DNA of 64,000 nucleotides from Acinetobacter qingfengensis (GTDB taxonomy: Bacteria; Pseudomonadota; Gammaproteobacteria; Pseudomonadales; Moraxellaceae). Made by a program: the position numbers and the translations under genes. Location of the stretch: positions 186,001-250,000 of the forward strand of contig NZ_VXKN01000001.1 in assembly GCF_008693185.1 (NCBI RefSeq). The letters are read 5' to 3'. Positions 10,377 through 19,258 of this stretch are shown piece after piece; positions within the stretch are counted from its first letter, which is position 1, and every line of letters begins with the position of its first letter. The notes beneath the pieces were generated by a model that was not told where the DNA came from, searched no databases, and was given only the letters and a program-made list of their open reading frames with translations.

Positions 10377-11588
10377 TTAATCAGTTTGACTTTTAACAGA
10401 AACCAGTTGAGCTGTATGTGCTGCAATATCACGGGCTTCGGTTGTTGTTGTTGCTCGGGCAGTTGCAACACCCATGCGACGTCGTTTAAAGCCTTCAGGT
10501 TTACCAAATAAACGCAAATCACTGTCAGAGTGTGCCAATGCTTGTGCTAAATTGCCATAGGTCAAATTTTTTGCGTCCTGACCTGCATAGATTACAGCAC
10601 TGGCCGCAATACTGTGACGCTGAGTATTTACAGGTAGCCCTAGAATAGCGCGAGCATGTAATTCAAATTCATTTTGGAACTGGCTGGCAAGTGTGACTAA
10701 TCCTGTATCATGTGGACGTGGCGAAACTTCACTAAACCAGACTTGGTCATTTTTGATAAATAATTCTACGCCAAAAATGCCACATCCGCCTAATGCAGTT
10801 GTTACTTTGTCGGCAATACGTTTAGCTTCGACAAGAGCAGTTTCTGTCATGGGTTGTGGTTGCCAGCTTTCTACATAATCTCCGGCATCCTGACGATGTC
10901 CGATTGGATCACAAAAATGTGTAGCGATTTCCCCACTTTCCGGATCTTTAGCGCGAACAGTAAGTAAGGTAATTTCAAAATCAAAATCAATTTGTGACTC
11001 GACAATGACTTTGCCCTGATTTACCCGGCCACCTTGCATGGCATATTCCCATGCAGAATCTACTTGCTCAAAGCTGGTTACACGGGATTGTCCTTTACCT
11101 GATGAAGACATTACTGGTTTGACAAAATTGGGATAACCAATGTCATCACATGCTGCACGAAAACTTTCTAGACTATCAGCGAATCGATAATTTGAAGTTG
11201 GTAAACCCAATTGTTCAGCAGCTAGACGACGGATTCCTTCACGATTCATGGTCAGATTGACTGCTTTGGCAGAAGGAATAACAGTTGCAAGATTCTCTGC
11301 TTCAACCTCTAAAAGTACCTGAGTCGCAATTGCTTCAATTTCAGGCACGATTAAATGGGGTTGTACTTCGTTAATTAATTGTTTTAATGCTACTGGGTCA
11401 CTCATATCCAGTGTATAGCTGCGATGTGCAACCTGCATGGCTGGTGCATGATCATAGCGGTCAGCTGCAATTATTTCGACACCTAAGCGCTGTAAGGAAA
11501 TAACAACTTCTTTGCCTAATTCTCCTGAACCTAAAAATAATACACGTGTTGCGGAGGATTGTAGTGGCGTCCCGATATGCACAGTCAT
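10377..11588 (-). CDS. purT: formate-dependent phosphoribosylglycinamide formyltransferase
   Basis: ATP-grasp enzyme of 403 residues making formylglycinamide ribonucleotide from GAR, formate and ATP in purine synthesis. The N-terminal Rossmann-like domain begins [20 protein letters not shown]. The ATP-grasp core includes [12 protein letters not shown] (ATP-binding loop) and the metal-binding stretch [24 protein letters not shown]. Length is close to E. coli PurT (392). It appears to be its own unit, with more than 1 kb of non-coding DNA upstream. No purine-box operator was evident by eye. Confidence 0.96.
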   Translation of the reverse strand: MTVHIGTPLQSSATRVLFLGSGELGKEVVISLQRLGVEIIAADRYDHAPAMQVAHRSYTLDMSDPVALKQLINEVQPHLIVPEIEAIATQVLLEVEAENLATVIPSAKAVNLTMNREGIRRLAAEQLGLPTSNYRFADSLESFRAACDDIGYPNFVKPVMSSSGKGQSRVTSFEQVDSAWEYAMQGGRVNQGKVIVESQIDFDFEITLLTVRAKDPESGEIATHFCDPIGHRQDAGDYVESWQPQPMTETALVEAKRIADKVTTALGGCGIFGVELFIKNDQVWFSEVSPRPHDTGLVTLASQFQNEFELHARAILGLPVNTQRHSIAASAVIYAGQDAKNLTYGNLAQALAHSDSDLRLFGKPEGFKRRRMGVATARATTTTEARDIAAHTAQLVSVKSQTD

Positions 11589-12687
11589 GATAATGTCTTC
11601 CTGATAATTGAACGTAGATTTTAAGCATAGCAGACAGATCTGTAATCAAACAGCACTATGCATGTATGATTTGATTGAAATGCAACCAATAGATGCGTGT
11701 GCTAATTTTTATTAATGATTATCTTGATAAATCTATATGTGATCATGTCTGGATAGTTTATGAACAGGAAGTATTTAATGCAATCATCCAAATCCAGTAC
11801 AATTTTAGCTATATGCCAATACCCCACAGACTCCTCATTAAGCTAAAACTATGATCATTGGCAGGTAAAGGTAATAATGCCTATAAACAGATAATCAGAC
11901 AGCCTGTGTTATTGAAATGATTCAGTAGTACTGGCTTTTAATCGAGTTACTCTGAATTAGATCATTTAATTGTATTCTGGCTATAAAGGAGTTCTTTTTG
12001 ACGAATTTCATCTTGGTGATAAATTAAGTGGGATTCATAAGAGTTTTAAATTTTACTTTTATGGTGATAATAACATAGATTAAAGAACAGAGTTCTTTAG
12101 TGCAATGTATCCTAAGACGGGAGCATATTGTGAGTATTAGCATGTTTACGCTACTGCTATGGATAATGGCAATAATTTAAGTAAAATTTTAAAATACTTA
12201 AGTAATCTGTAAAAATAATTTTACTATGATTTTGACAATCTTAATACATTAATATGAGTATTAAAAAGTGTACATAGGTCTTTTTCTTTATTTGAAAGAT
12301 ATGACGTATAAGATAAGAGCACAAAAGTAGATAAATATCATAACATAAAATTATAGCTTAATTATTTGATTTTATTTATATTTTAATTATATGATAACAT
12401 GGTTTAGATAATTGTATATTATTTATTAATGACGATATGAATAAAATTACATCATTCCAATAAGTGATTAACTAATAATAAAAAAATATTAAAACTGTAT
12501 AGGTTTACACAGTTTTCTGAAAAAAGTACTTCTATAGTATTCGGTTTAAATCTAATGACATATTTTATATTTCTAAGCATTTATTTAAATTAATAAATCA
12601 TGAAATATTCATTAGTAATGTTTAAAAAAGTTGTATAGTCAATATCGTATTTTAGGTCAGTATGGGTAGTAATCTATACTGATAATC
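11589..12687. other. 1.1-kb stretch without an intact gene
   Basis: Very AT-rich. It contains a short open frame 11693-11854 (+) starting MRVLIFINDYLDK that I do not recognise and a likely gene relic at 11979-12212. It also has an 8-bp inverted repeat (12491-12498/12509-12516) and a 7-bp inverted repeat TCAGTAT/ATACTGA (12657-12663/12676-12682) just before the ABC permease start. The last two could be operators for the ats operon. No RNA gene seen. Confidence 0.5.
11979..12212 (+). pseudogene. probable decayed gene relic
   Basis: Reading one frame from 11979 gives protein-like sequence (GYKGVLFDEFHLGDKLSG..., ...EFFSAMYPKTGAYCEY..., ...HVYATAMDNGNNLSKIL) interrupted by TAA at 12081-12083 and TAG at 12138-12140, closing with TAA at 12210-12212. 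The mixed, non-repetitive amino-acid composition in this AT-rich stretch suggests a degraded 3' part of a gene. The family is not recognised. Confidence 0.35.
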
Positions 12688-14319
12688 ATGTATAGGCATA
12701 TTTTTAATATGAAAGAAACTTTAACCGTCAGAACAGAAAATGTTTTATTAGAGAATACCAAATCTACAGAATTTAGTATGTCTTCTATAATGAATTCATT
12801 TGCAATATATTGGGTTGTTCCGGTTTTATTGTTTGTTTTATGGTGGTATGCATCAAATTATGAGTTAATGCCAAGTCAGATTCTGCCAACACCGCAAATG
12901 ACATGGAATACTTTTCTGGAATTATCCAATATCGATTTATGGTCACAATTGGGAATTAGTCTGGAAAGGTTTTTCTTTGGTTTAATTTTAGGAGTATTGG
13001 GTGGTTTATTTCTGGGTATTCTACTAGGATACAGCAAAGCTTTTGAACAATATTTCTCTGCTACATTCTATGCACTGGTGATTATTCCTACATTGGCATG
13101 GTTGCCTATCTTGATGGTTTGGTTAGGTATTGAAAATACTTTAAAAATATTTATTATTTTCAAGGCAACTCTGATTCCAATTGCAATTCATACGCAGGCA
13201 GGTGTTCGTGATATCCAGCCAAAATTAAAAGAAATGGCATTAATTTTGGGATTTAACAAAAAAGATTTAACTTTTAAATTATTACTTCCAGCAACTTTAC
13301 CTTACTTTTTTACCGGTTTGCGCTTGGCAATGGCCGCAGGATGGACAACCTTAATTGCTGTTGAATTACTTGCATCATCAGAAGGTATTGGTTATTTGAT
13401 GGTAACGGGCAGACAATTATTCCAATTAGATATTGTATTTGTCACGATTATTATTATTGGTTTAGTGGGTATTTTGTTAGATACAATATTATCGTGGGCA
13501 GAAAAGAAATTAGTTTTCTGGCCTCATACTGCTTTATCTGCACATACATCATCGCAAAAACATAGCACAAATAAATTTAAACCGTGGTTAATTCCTATCA
13601 TTTTGATCTTATTTTGGTGGTTATCTTCTCAATTAAACTGGGTTTCAGAAATTGTATTACCTTCACCATTATCAGTATGGCAAGCATTAAGTGCAGGTAT
13701 AGCGGATCAATCACTCACAACATCCATTTATCATAGTTTATATCGTGCATTATTGGGCTTGTTTATTGGTGGGAGTATTGGTGTCATTACAGGTATTTTG
13801 CTGGGAATGTTCCGTACTGTAGGTCGTTTATTTGCACCAACATTAAATACCTTGCGTCTCATTGCTATTTTTGCGTGGATTCCACTGATCACGGCATGGT
13901 TTGGTCTGGAGGATTTATCCAAGGTTGTATTTATTTCAATTGCAACATTTTTTCCGATGTTTATTGCGACATGGAAAGGAATGTCAGGTGTTCCTGAACA
14001 GTTATCCGAAGCCTCTGCAATTTTAAGATTTAACACGTTGCAACGGCTTGAATATTTGATTTTTCCAAGTATTGCACCTTCAGTATTTGCTGGGTTTCGT
14101 TTGGCCTTACTTTATTCATGGATGGCTTCATTTGGTGCGGAATATTTAATGGGATCAGGAATAGGAATTGGCAGTTACATGATGTCTGCACAACAGAATT
14201 TTGAAATGGATCGTGTGATTGCAGCAACAGTATTGGTTGCAATTCTGGGAGCTGTTTTCGCTTGGGTCGGAACAGCAATTGAAAATTATGCCACTGCATG
14301 GCGCAGAAATGAGGGATAA
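12688..14319 (+). CDS. atsB: fused double-domain ABC permease for sulfate esters/sulfonates (AtsB-like)
   Basis: Inner-membrane permease of 543 residues containing two complete binding-protein-dependent transport domains in tandem, at about residues 60-285 and 305-535. Each has its own EAA-type coupling loop (LKEMALILGFNKKDLTFKL and LSEASAILRFNTLQRLEYL). SsuC/TauC permeases have one such domain and dimerise, so this is a genetic fusion of the dimer; the ats sulfate-ester transporter of pseudomonads also has an unusually large permease. The ATPase gene follows after 4 nt, and a tonB-exbB-exbD set comes next. A family-matched binding protein is at 19259. The start is uncertain: 12688 lacks a Shine-Dalgarno sequence and ATG 12709 is an alternative. 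Substrate is inferred from neighbours, not from the protein itself. Confidence 0.8.
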   Translation: MYRHIFNMKETLTVRTENVLLENTKSTEFSMSSIMNSFAIYWVVPVLLFVLWWYASNYELMPSQILPTPQMTWNTFLELSNIDLWSQLGISLERFFFGLILGVLGGLFLGILLGYSKAFEQYFSATFYALVIIPTLAWLPILMVWLGIENTLKIFIIFKATLIPIAIHTQAGVRDIQPKLKEMALILGFNKKDLTFKLLLPATLPYFFTGLRLAMAAGWTTLIAVELLASSEGIGYLMVTGRQLFQLDIVFVTIIIIGLVGILLDTILSWAEKKLVFWPHTALSAHTSSQKHSTNKFKPWLIPIILILFWWLSSQLNWVSEIVLPSPLSVWQALSAGIADQSLTTSIYHSLYRALLGLFIGGSIGVITGILLGMFRTVGRLFAPTLNTLRLIAIFAWIPLITAWFGLEDLSKVVFISIATFFPMFIATWKGMSGVPEQLSEASAILRFNTLQRLEYLIFPSIAPSVFAGFRLALLYSWMASFGAEYLMGSGIGIGSYMMSAQQNFEMDRVIAATVLVAILGAVFAWVGTAIENYATAWRRNEG

Positions 14320-14323
14320 GATC

Positions 14324-15142
14324 ATGAATGCGAATGTCAATACTGAATATAAAGCAAATGCGACAGTAAATCAGCATGCTTTAAAAGCAAATATTGTTGA
14401 ATTTAAAGATATTCAAAAGCAATTTATTGTTAATCGTCATCCTGTTAAGGTCATTGAAAATTTTAATTTAACAATTAAGGAAGGCGAGTTTGTCGCGATT
14501 GTTGGCAGTAGTGGTTGTGGTAAATCTACCTTACTCCGATTGCTGGCTGGTCTGGATAACGATTTTTCTGGTGAAATTAAAGTTGATGGTCAGCCGATTG
14601 CTGGTGTAGGACACGATCGTGCTGTGGTATTTCAGGAACATCGATTATTTCCGTGGCTTACTGTTGAGCAAAATATTGAATTGGGATTGATTAATGAAAA
14701 AATATCTACTCAAGACAAGACGCAACGTATAGAAAAAGCAATTGCCTTAATTGGCTTAAATGGTTTTGAAAAAGCTTATCCACATCAATTATCCGGCGGG
14801 ATGTCACAGCGAGTTGCAATTGCACGAAGTTTGGTTTCACAGCCTAGAATTTTTCTATTGGATGAACCCTTTGGTGCACTGGATGCCTTAACTCGCTATC
14901 AAATGCAAAATGAATTACTGCGCATACAGGCACAAGAACGCATTACCACTATTTTTATCACTCATGATGTTGAAGAAGCCGTTACCCTGGCTGATCGTGT
15001 GGTGATTTTAAAACCTAAACCTGGACGAATTGAACAAATTATTGCGATTGATTTACCTCGCCCCCGAAATCGTTCGAGCTTTGAATTACATCAATTAAAA
15101 GAACAGGTTTTTAAAATTCTAACCGAAGACAAAATTATATAA
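14324..15142 (+). CDS. atsC: ABC transporter ATP-binding protein (SsuB/TauB/AtsC-like)
   Basis: Cytoplasmic ATPase that drives the fused permease encoded just upstream. It has Walker A GSSGCGKST, Q-loop region VVFQEHRLFPWL, signature LSGGMSQRVAIA, Walker B RIFLLDEPFGALD and H-loop THDVEEA. The sequence is closest in style to nitrate/sulfonate/taurine importers, ending KPKPGRIEQIIAIDLPRPR. The frame stays open to 14219 inside the permease gene. ATG 14324 has GAGGGATAAG just upstream and lies 4 nt after the permease stop, so it is taken as the start (272 residues). Confidence 0.88.
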   Translation: MNANVNTEYKANATVNQHALKANIVEFKDIQKQFIVNRHPVKVIENFNLTIKEGEFVAIVGSSGCGKSTLLRLLAGLDNDFSGEIKVDGQPIAGVGHDRAVVFQEHRLFPWLTVEQNIELGLINEKISTQDKTQRIEKAIALIGLNGFEKAYPHQLSGGMSQRVAIARSLVSQPRIFLLDEPFGALDALTRYQMQNELLRIQAQERITTIFITHDVEEAVTLADRVVILKPKPGRIEQIIAIDLPRPRNRSSFELHQLKEQVFKILTEDKII

Positions 15143-15154
15143 TCAGGTGAATAT

Positions 15155-15997
15155 ATGAACGAATCAGAACATCATTTATATAAGCGAGCCATTCTTTCTT
15201 CCCAGTTACGTTCGGCAAATACTGTAGCAGCTACGGTATTTTCTGATCCATTTCCAGGCCATGAAAATTTTGGTACGTTGCAGGGAAATGGATCAAAAAA
15301 AACCAAATATGTTGTGATTGCAGTTGCGGCTGTTGCTGTATTGCATTATGCAGTATGGGAAATCTCAAAACATTTGCCGACTCAGCCATTGCCCGAAAAA
15401 CCGTCTGAACCTGTGGTTGTTGAGATTATTAAACCGAAGGAAGAACCGCCAAAAATTCCACCAGTAACACAACAACCCAAAATTCCGCCAGTAAGTCAAA
15501 AACCTAAAACGGTAGATAAACCTGCGGAGCAACCCAAACCAGTTGTAAAAGCTGTGACGCCACAGCCAACAAAAGCTGTACAGCAACCAACGCCACAACC
15601 CGTTGTTCAGCCGACACCTGTTGCAACTGAGAAAACCATTCCAACTCCAGCGCCAACACCTGCACCGGTGCAACAACCTAAAGAAGCACCTAAACAGGAG
15701 AATGAGCCTGTAACTGAAGCCAGAGGTTTTGCAGGATATCTGAGTAATCCGACACCAGATTATCCGGAAGTTGCACTGGATCGAGGATGGGAAGGTTCGG
15801 TGATGCTACGTGTCAAAGTTGCTGCCAATGGTAGTCCGTTGAGCGTCAGTATCAAGCAGGGAAGTGGCAAAAAAGTCCTGGACGATGCAGCGATTCGTAC
15901 AGTAAAACGCTGGAAATTCTCTCCTGCCAAACGTGGCTCAACCCCAATTGAAGGCTGGGTCGATGTACCGATCAACTTCAAATTACCCAAAAATTAA
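15155..15997 (+). CDS. tonB: TonB energy transducer
   Basis: Periplasm-spanning protein of 280 residues that passes proton-motive energy to outer-membrane receptors. A single N-terminal membrane anchor lies at about residues 50-70. A Pro/Lys/Glu-rich spacer follows at about 75-185, and then the C-terminal TonB domain (YPEVALDRGWEGSVMLRVKV... to the end). The start has AGGTG six nt upstream, and the gene follows the ATPase by 12 nt, so it belongs to the transporter operon. exbB and exbD follow. Two TonB receptors in the same island are its probable clients. Confidence 0.92.
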   Translation: MNESEHHLYKRAILSSQLRSANTVAATVFSDPFPGHENFGTLQGNGSKKTKYVVIAVAAVAVLHYAVWEISKHLPTQPLPEKPSEPVVVEIIKPKEEPPKIPPVTQQPKIPPVSQKPKTVDKPAEQPKPVVKAVTPQPTKAVQQPTPQPVVQPTPVATEKTIPTPAPTPAPVQQPKEAPKQENEPVTEARGFAGYLSNPTPDYPEVALDRGWEGSVMLRVKVAANGSPLSVSIKQGSGKKVLDDAAIRTVKRWKFSPAKRGSTPIEGWVDVPINFKLPKN

Positions 15998-16029
15998 AAC
16001 CTTATTTAATCATTTTAGAGGATAAAATC

Positions 16030-16761
16030 ATGACAGATATCAACACCATCATCCACGATGCAACCATTTGGTTACTGATAGGATTTTCAATCGTTACCTG
16101 GGTTCTTATTGTTGTAAAGGTATTACAAACTCGTAAAGCCAGTAAACAAAGCCAAAGTTTTGTAGAGCAATTCTGGCAGGCAAAAAATCTGAATGATGCC
16201 ATTGCACAATCTAAGCAAGCAGAAGGGCCAACTGCTCATATCGCACAGGTAGGTTTTAAAATTCTTCGTGAAGCAGATGAAAAAACGCATCAGGATCTAC
16301 AGCAAAGCTGGAGTCGTCAGGATTTGCTAGAGCGTAACTTGCGTAAACAAATTTTGACAGAACGTCGTCAACTGGAAAAAGGTTCGGCAATTCTGGCATC
16401 CATTGGTAATAACGCACCATTTATTGGTTTGTTTGGAACAGTATTCGGGATCATTCATGCCTTACAGGCGATTGCACAATCAGGCAATGCCAGTATGGAT
16501 GTTGTCGCAGGGCCAATCGGACAAGCCTTAATTGCCACAGGTATTGGTATTGCTGTTGCTGTACCCGCAGTACTGGCTTATAACTACTTCGTTCGTAAAG
16601 TAAAAAATATTGGTGCTGATTTGGATGATTTTGCGACAGACTTTGTTAGCTTAACACAAAAAACCGGCTTTCAATTGCCCAGCCAACAAGCTGGTGCAAG
16701 CGCATTAAGCCAGAAAACTACTGAAACAGCAGTCACTCGTGAGCAGGAGGTCTTAGCATAA
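16030..16761 (+). CDS. exbB: TonB-system proton channel subunit ExbB
   Basis: MotA/TolQ/ExbB family inner-membrane protein of 243 residues with three membrane segments (about 12-32, 120-140 and 165-190). The family signature FIGLFGTVFGIIHALQAIA is followed by QALIATGIGIAVAVPAVLAYNYF. It forms the proton channel with ExbD and powers TonB. GAGGATAAAATC precedes the ATG. Its stop overlaps the exbD start by one base, which indicates coupled translation. Confidence 0.93.
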   Translation: MTDINTIIHDATIWLLIGFSIVTWVLIVVKVLQTRKASKQSQSFVEQFWQAKNLNDAIAQSKQAEGPTAHIAQVGFKILREADEKTHQDLQQSWSRQDLLERNLRKQILTERRQLEKGSAILASIGNNAPFIGLFGTVFGIIHALQAIAQSGNASMDVVAGPIGQALIATGIGIAVAVPAVLAYNYFVRKVKNIGADLDDFATDFVSLTQKTGFQLPSQQAGASALSQKTTETAVTREQEVLA

Positions 16762-17168
16762 TGGCAATTTCTACTTCACAAGATGATGATGTGGTGAGTG
16801 AAATCAATATCACACCATTAGTTGATGTCATGCTGGTATTGCTGATCGTATTTATCGTAACAGCACCCTTATTGACCAATAGTGTAAAAGTTAATTTACC
16901 TAAAGCTGCACCGACTCAAAGCACCGACCAGAACAAAGCTGTTGTGGTCAGTGTTAAGCCAGATGGAAGTATTTATCTGGATCAACAACAGGTGAAAGCA
17001 GATGGTTTTGAGCAGGCATTGCAACAACGCAAGCAAGAAAATGCCAAACTGGCATTAAATCTGAATGCAGATGAAACTGTACCTTATGGTACGATTGCAA
17101 AACTACTGGCCAGTATCGAACGAGTTGGTGTAGATCGTTTGTCCGTTATTACTGTGCCGGGACAATGA
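16761..17168 (+). CDS. exbD: TonB-system proton channel subunit ExbD
   Basis: 135-residue ExbD/TolR family protein with one membrane segment near the N-terminus (INITPLVDVMLVLLIVFIV). D22 in that segment corresponds to the proton-carrying Asp of E. coli ExbD. A periplasmic domain follows. It is the last gene of the permease-ATPase-tonB-exbB-exbD operon and is followed by a terminator. Confidence 0.93.
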   Translation: MAISTSQDDDVVSEINITPLVDVMLVLLIVFIVTAPLLTNSVKVNLPKAAPTQSTDQNKAVVVSVKPDGSIYLDQQQVKADGFEQALQQRKQENAKLALNLNADETVPYGTIAKLLASIERVGVDRLSVITVPGQ

Positions 17169-17174
17169 TCATCA

Positions 17175-17201
17175 AAGGTGCCAGCATAGATTTGGCACCT
17201 T
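17175..17201 (+). terminator. terminator of the ats-tonB operon
   Basis: 9-bp perfect stem AAGGTGCCA/TGGCACCTT with a 9-nt loop, followed by AATTTTTA, 7 nt after the exbD stop. Confidence 0.85.
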
Positions 17202-17361
17202 AATTTTTATGATAAAAAACAATTAAAAAAGATCTTTAGAGAATTTCTGATTTAAATATCATGAAATATTATTAATTTAAAAGAAAGCTTACGCGTTATA
17301 GTCATGCATTCAATCTTCATTCACTCAAAATGCCGGATTTCATCATTGATAGCAGAGCGCC

Positions 17362-18147
17362 ATGTATAAAATGCCTGAAAGTCAAGACTATAGCCAATTT
17401 AGAAACATTCTAAATCAATTGGAAAAACAATCTGATTATTTTATCAATCAGCAAAGTTCTGATTATCGGAAATTAGCTGTTGAAATGTTAAATAACTATA
17501 AACTGATAGAACTGTGTAGTGAAGAAGAAAAAAAATATATTTTTGATCACATGCAGATTTGTCATTATTTTTCTGGACAAACTATTTATCGTAGAAATCA
17601 GTCTTGTGATGAGGTGATTTTTGTACTAAGAGGTACCATTCAAATGGGATGGTATGCAGAAGATGGCAAGCAAATTATTCACAGATTTATTCCGTCTGGA
17701 TTTTTATTAAATATTATTTATTTAATTTCTCAGACTAAATTTGAACATGATTATATTGCTTATGATCCAACCACATTAATTACCATTCCCGGTGATATTT
17801 TTAAAATGATTTTAAAACAGAATAGCAAAGTTTTGTATCATGTGTTTGAAGTTATTTGTTTAAGGAATCGATTGCTGGATAATGATATGTATCATTGCCA
17901 TACCAAGTCTTTACGGGCACAACTTGCCAGACAATTTCTATATCTGATGGAAAATTTTTCTGCACAAACTAATCAGATGATTCAACTCAGTATTCGTTTG
18001 TCGCAAGAAAATTTTGCGGATTTACTTAAAACTTCCAGACAAAGTATTCGTAAAGAGATTTCATGGTTTGTTGATCAGGAAATCATAGAAAATAAATATA
18101 ATAAATTTTATATCAAAGATCCACAGCGATTAAGAGAACTGGTTTAA
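17362..18147 (+). CDS. Crp/Fnr-family transcriptional regulator, copy 1
   Basis: 261-residue regulator with an N-terminal cupin-like sensor domain of the cyclic-nucleotide-binding type (about 60-165; EVIFVLRGTIQMGWYAEDGKQIIHRFIPSG). A C-terminal winged helix-turn-helix lies at about 205-255 (LSQENFADLLKTSRQSIRKEI). No Fnr-type N-terminal Cys cluster is present, and the phosphate-binding cassette of true Crp (RxE with RSA) is not evident, so cAMP binding is doubtful. It is clearly paralogous to the regulator at 32185-32994. Its position between the transporter operon and the alkylsulfatase gene suggests control of the sulfur genes; that is inference. It is monocistronic with its own terminator. 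Confidence 0.85.
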   Translation: MYKMPESQDYSQFRNILNQLEKQSDYFINQQSSDYRKLAVEMLNNYKLIELCSEEEKKYIFDHMQICHYFSGQTIYRRNQSCDEVIFVLRGTIQMGWYAEDGKQIIHRFIPSGFLLNIIYLISQTKFEHDYIAYDPTTLITIPGDIFKMILKQNSKVLYHVFEVICLRNRLLDNDMYHCHTKSLRAQLARQFLYLMENFSAQTNQMIQLSIRLSQENFADLLKTSRQSIRKEISWFVDQEIIENKYNKFYIKDPQRLRELV

Positions 18148-18161
18148 TATTATTTATTGTG

Positions 18162-18192
18162 CATTTCTTTTCTTTATTTTAGAAAAGGAATG
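18162..18192 (+). terminator. terminator behind regulator copy 1
   Basis: 12-bp stem with one G-U pair (18162-18173 and 18181-18192), a 7-nt loop and T-rich DNA downstream, 14 nt after the regulator stop. Confidence 0.65.
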
Positions 18193-18272
18193 TATATTTT
18201 TGTGTAGAGTTAATTTTCTCTTATTCTTTAAAATTTCTCCAATATCAAATCTATGAGATTGAGAGAAATAAA

Positions 18273-19205
18273 ATGAGTGATACTGAATTAAAAATTACAC
18301 CATTAACGGGTCGAATTGGTGCGCAAATCCAAGATATTCATTTATCTAGCACACTTAATCCACGCCAGATTAATCAAGTTTATCAGGCTTTATTAAAATA
18401 CAAAGTCATTTTCTTTCGTGGGCAACATCATTTAACTGATGAAGAGCAGGAAAAATTTGCGGCATTATTTGGTACACCAGTTAAACATCCGACAGTGCCT
18501 GTTGCACAGGATTCAAATTACATTTTTGAACTCGATTCAAAATATGGTGGCAGGGCAGATGTCTGGCATACAGATGTGACGTTTATTGATGCTTATCCAA
18601 AATTAAGTATTTTAAGAGCAATTAAAATACCGGCTGTTGGTGGTGATACTACATGGGCAAATACAGCATCAGCATATCAGGAACTTCCACAGTCCTTAAA
18701 ACTACTTGCAGATCACCTACGCGCCATTCATACCAATGATTTTGATTATGGTGGTTTTAGACCTAATGCAGATCAGTCGGTGGTGGAGCGTCATGAAAAA
18801 CTTTTTGCATCAACCCGATACGAAACAGAACATCCTGTGGTGCGTATTCATCCGGAAACAGGTGAAAAAACTCTAGTGCTTGGACAATTTTTTAAACGTT
18901 TTGTCGGATTAACCACACGGGAATCTGCAAAAATATTTGAAGTTTTTCAGGAGCGAATTACCAAGCCTGAAAATACTGTGCGTTGGAAGTGGCAGGAAGG
19001 CGATGTAATTATTTGGGATAACCGGGCTACTCAGCACTTGGCTGTGGATGATTATGGTGATGCACATCGTATTGTGCGTAGGGTGACTCTTTCCGGAGAG
19101 GTTCCAGTCGGAACTGATGGACAAAAAAGTATTACGTTATTACCTAAGAATCTTCATGATCAGGAGCTTGAGCAATTTAAAACACAAGCGATTTTAAACG
19201 CCTGA
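18273..19205 (+). CDS. atsK: alpha-ketoglutarate-dependent alkylsulfatase (AtsK-type, TauD family)
   Basis: Fe(II)/2-oxoglutarate dioxygenase of 310 residues that should oxidise alkyl sulfate esters to an aldehyde plus sulfate. Iron ligands are H99 and D101 in WHTDVTF and H265 in DAHRIVRRV, with R269/R270 as 2-oxoglutarate-binding candidates. The surroundings (LDSKYGGRADVWHTDVTF, GGDTTWANTASAYQELP, GEVPVGTDGQ) resemble Pseudomonas putida AtsK much more than taurine dioxygenase, as far as I can recall those sequences. It starts behind a GAGAGA site and is followed closely by the AtsR-like binding protein, forming an operon that runs through the TonB receptor and probably the LLM gene. Confidence 0.88.
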   Translation: MSDTELKITPLTGRIGAQIQDIHLSSTLNPRQINQVYQALLKYKVIFFRGQHHLTDEEQEKFAALFGTPVKHPTVPVAQDSNYIFELDSKYGGRADVWHTDVTFIDAYPKLSILRAIKIPAVGGDTTWANTASAYQELPQSLKLLADHLRAIHTNDFDYGGFRPNADQSVVERHEKLFASTRYETEHPVVRIHPETGEKTLVLGQFFKRFVGLTTRESAKIFEVFQERITKPENTVRWKWQEGDVIIWDNRATQHLAVDDYGDAHRIVRRVTLSGEVPVGTDGQKSITLLPKNLHDQELEQFKTQAILNA

Positions 19206-19258
19206 AATATTTAAAACACGATTACTTATAAATTTTTATGATTGAATATTTTGGGTGA

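Noticed and set aside
14219..14323. Extended N-terminus of the ABC ATPase overlapping the permease gene
   Set aside because: The added residues are unlike the family; ATG 14324 has a good ribosome site right after the permease stop.
15365..15676. Long antisense ORF opposite tonB, rich in Trp, Arg and Cys
   Set aside because: It is the mirror of the Pro/Lys-rich TonB spacer; the odd composition is an artefact of reading that strand.
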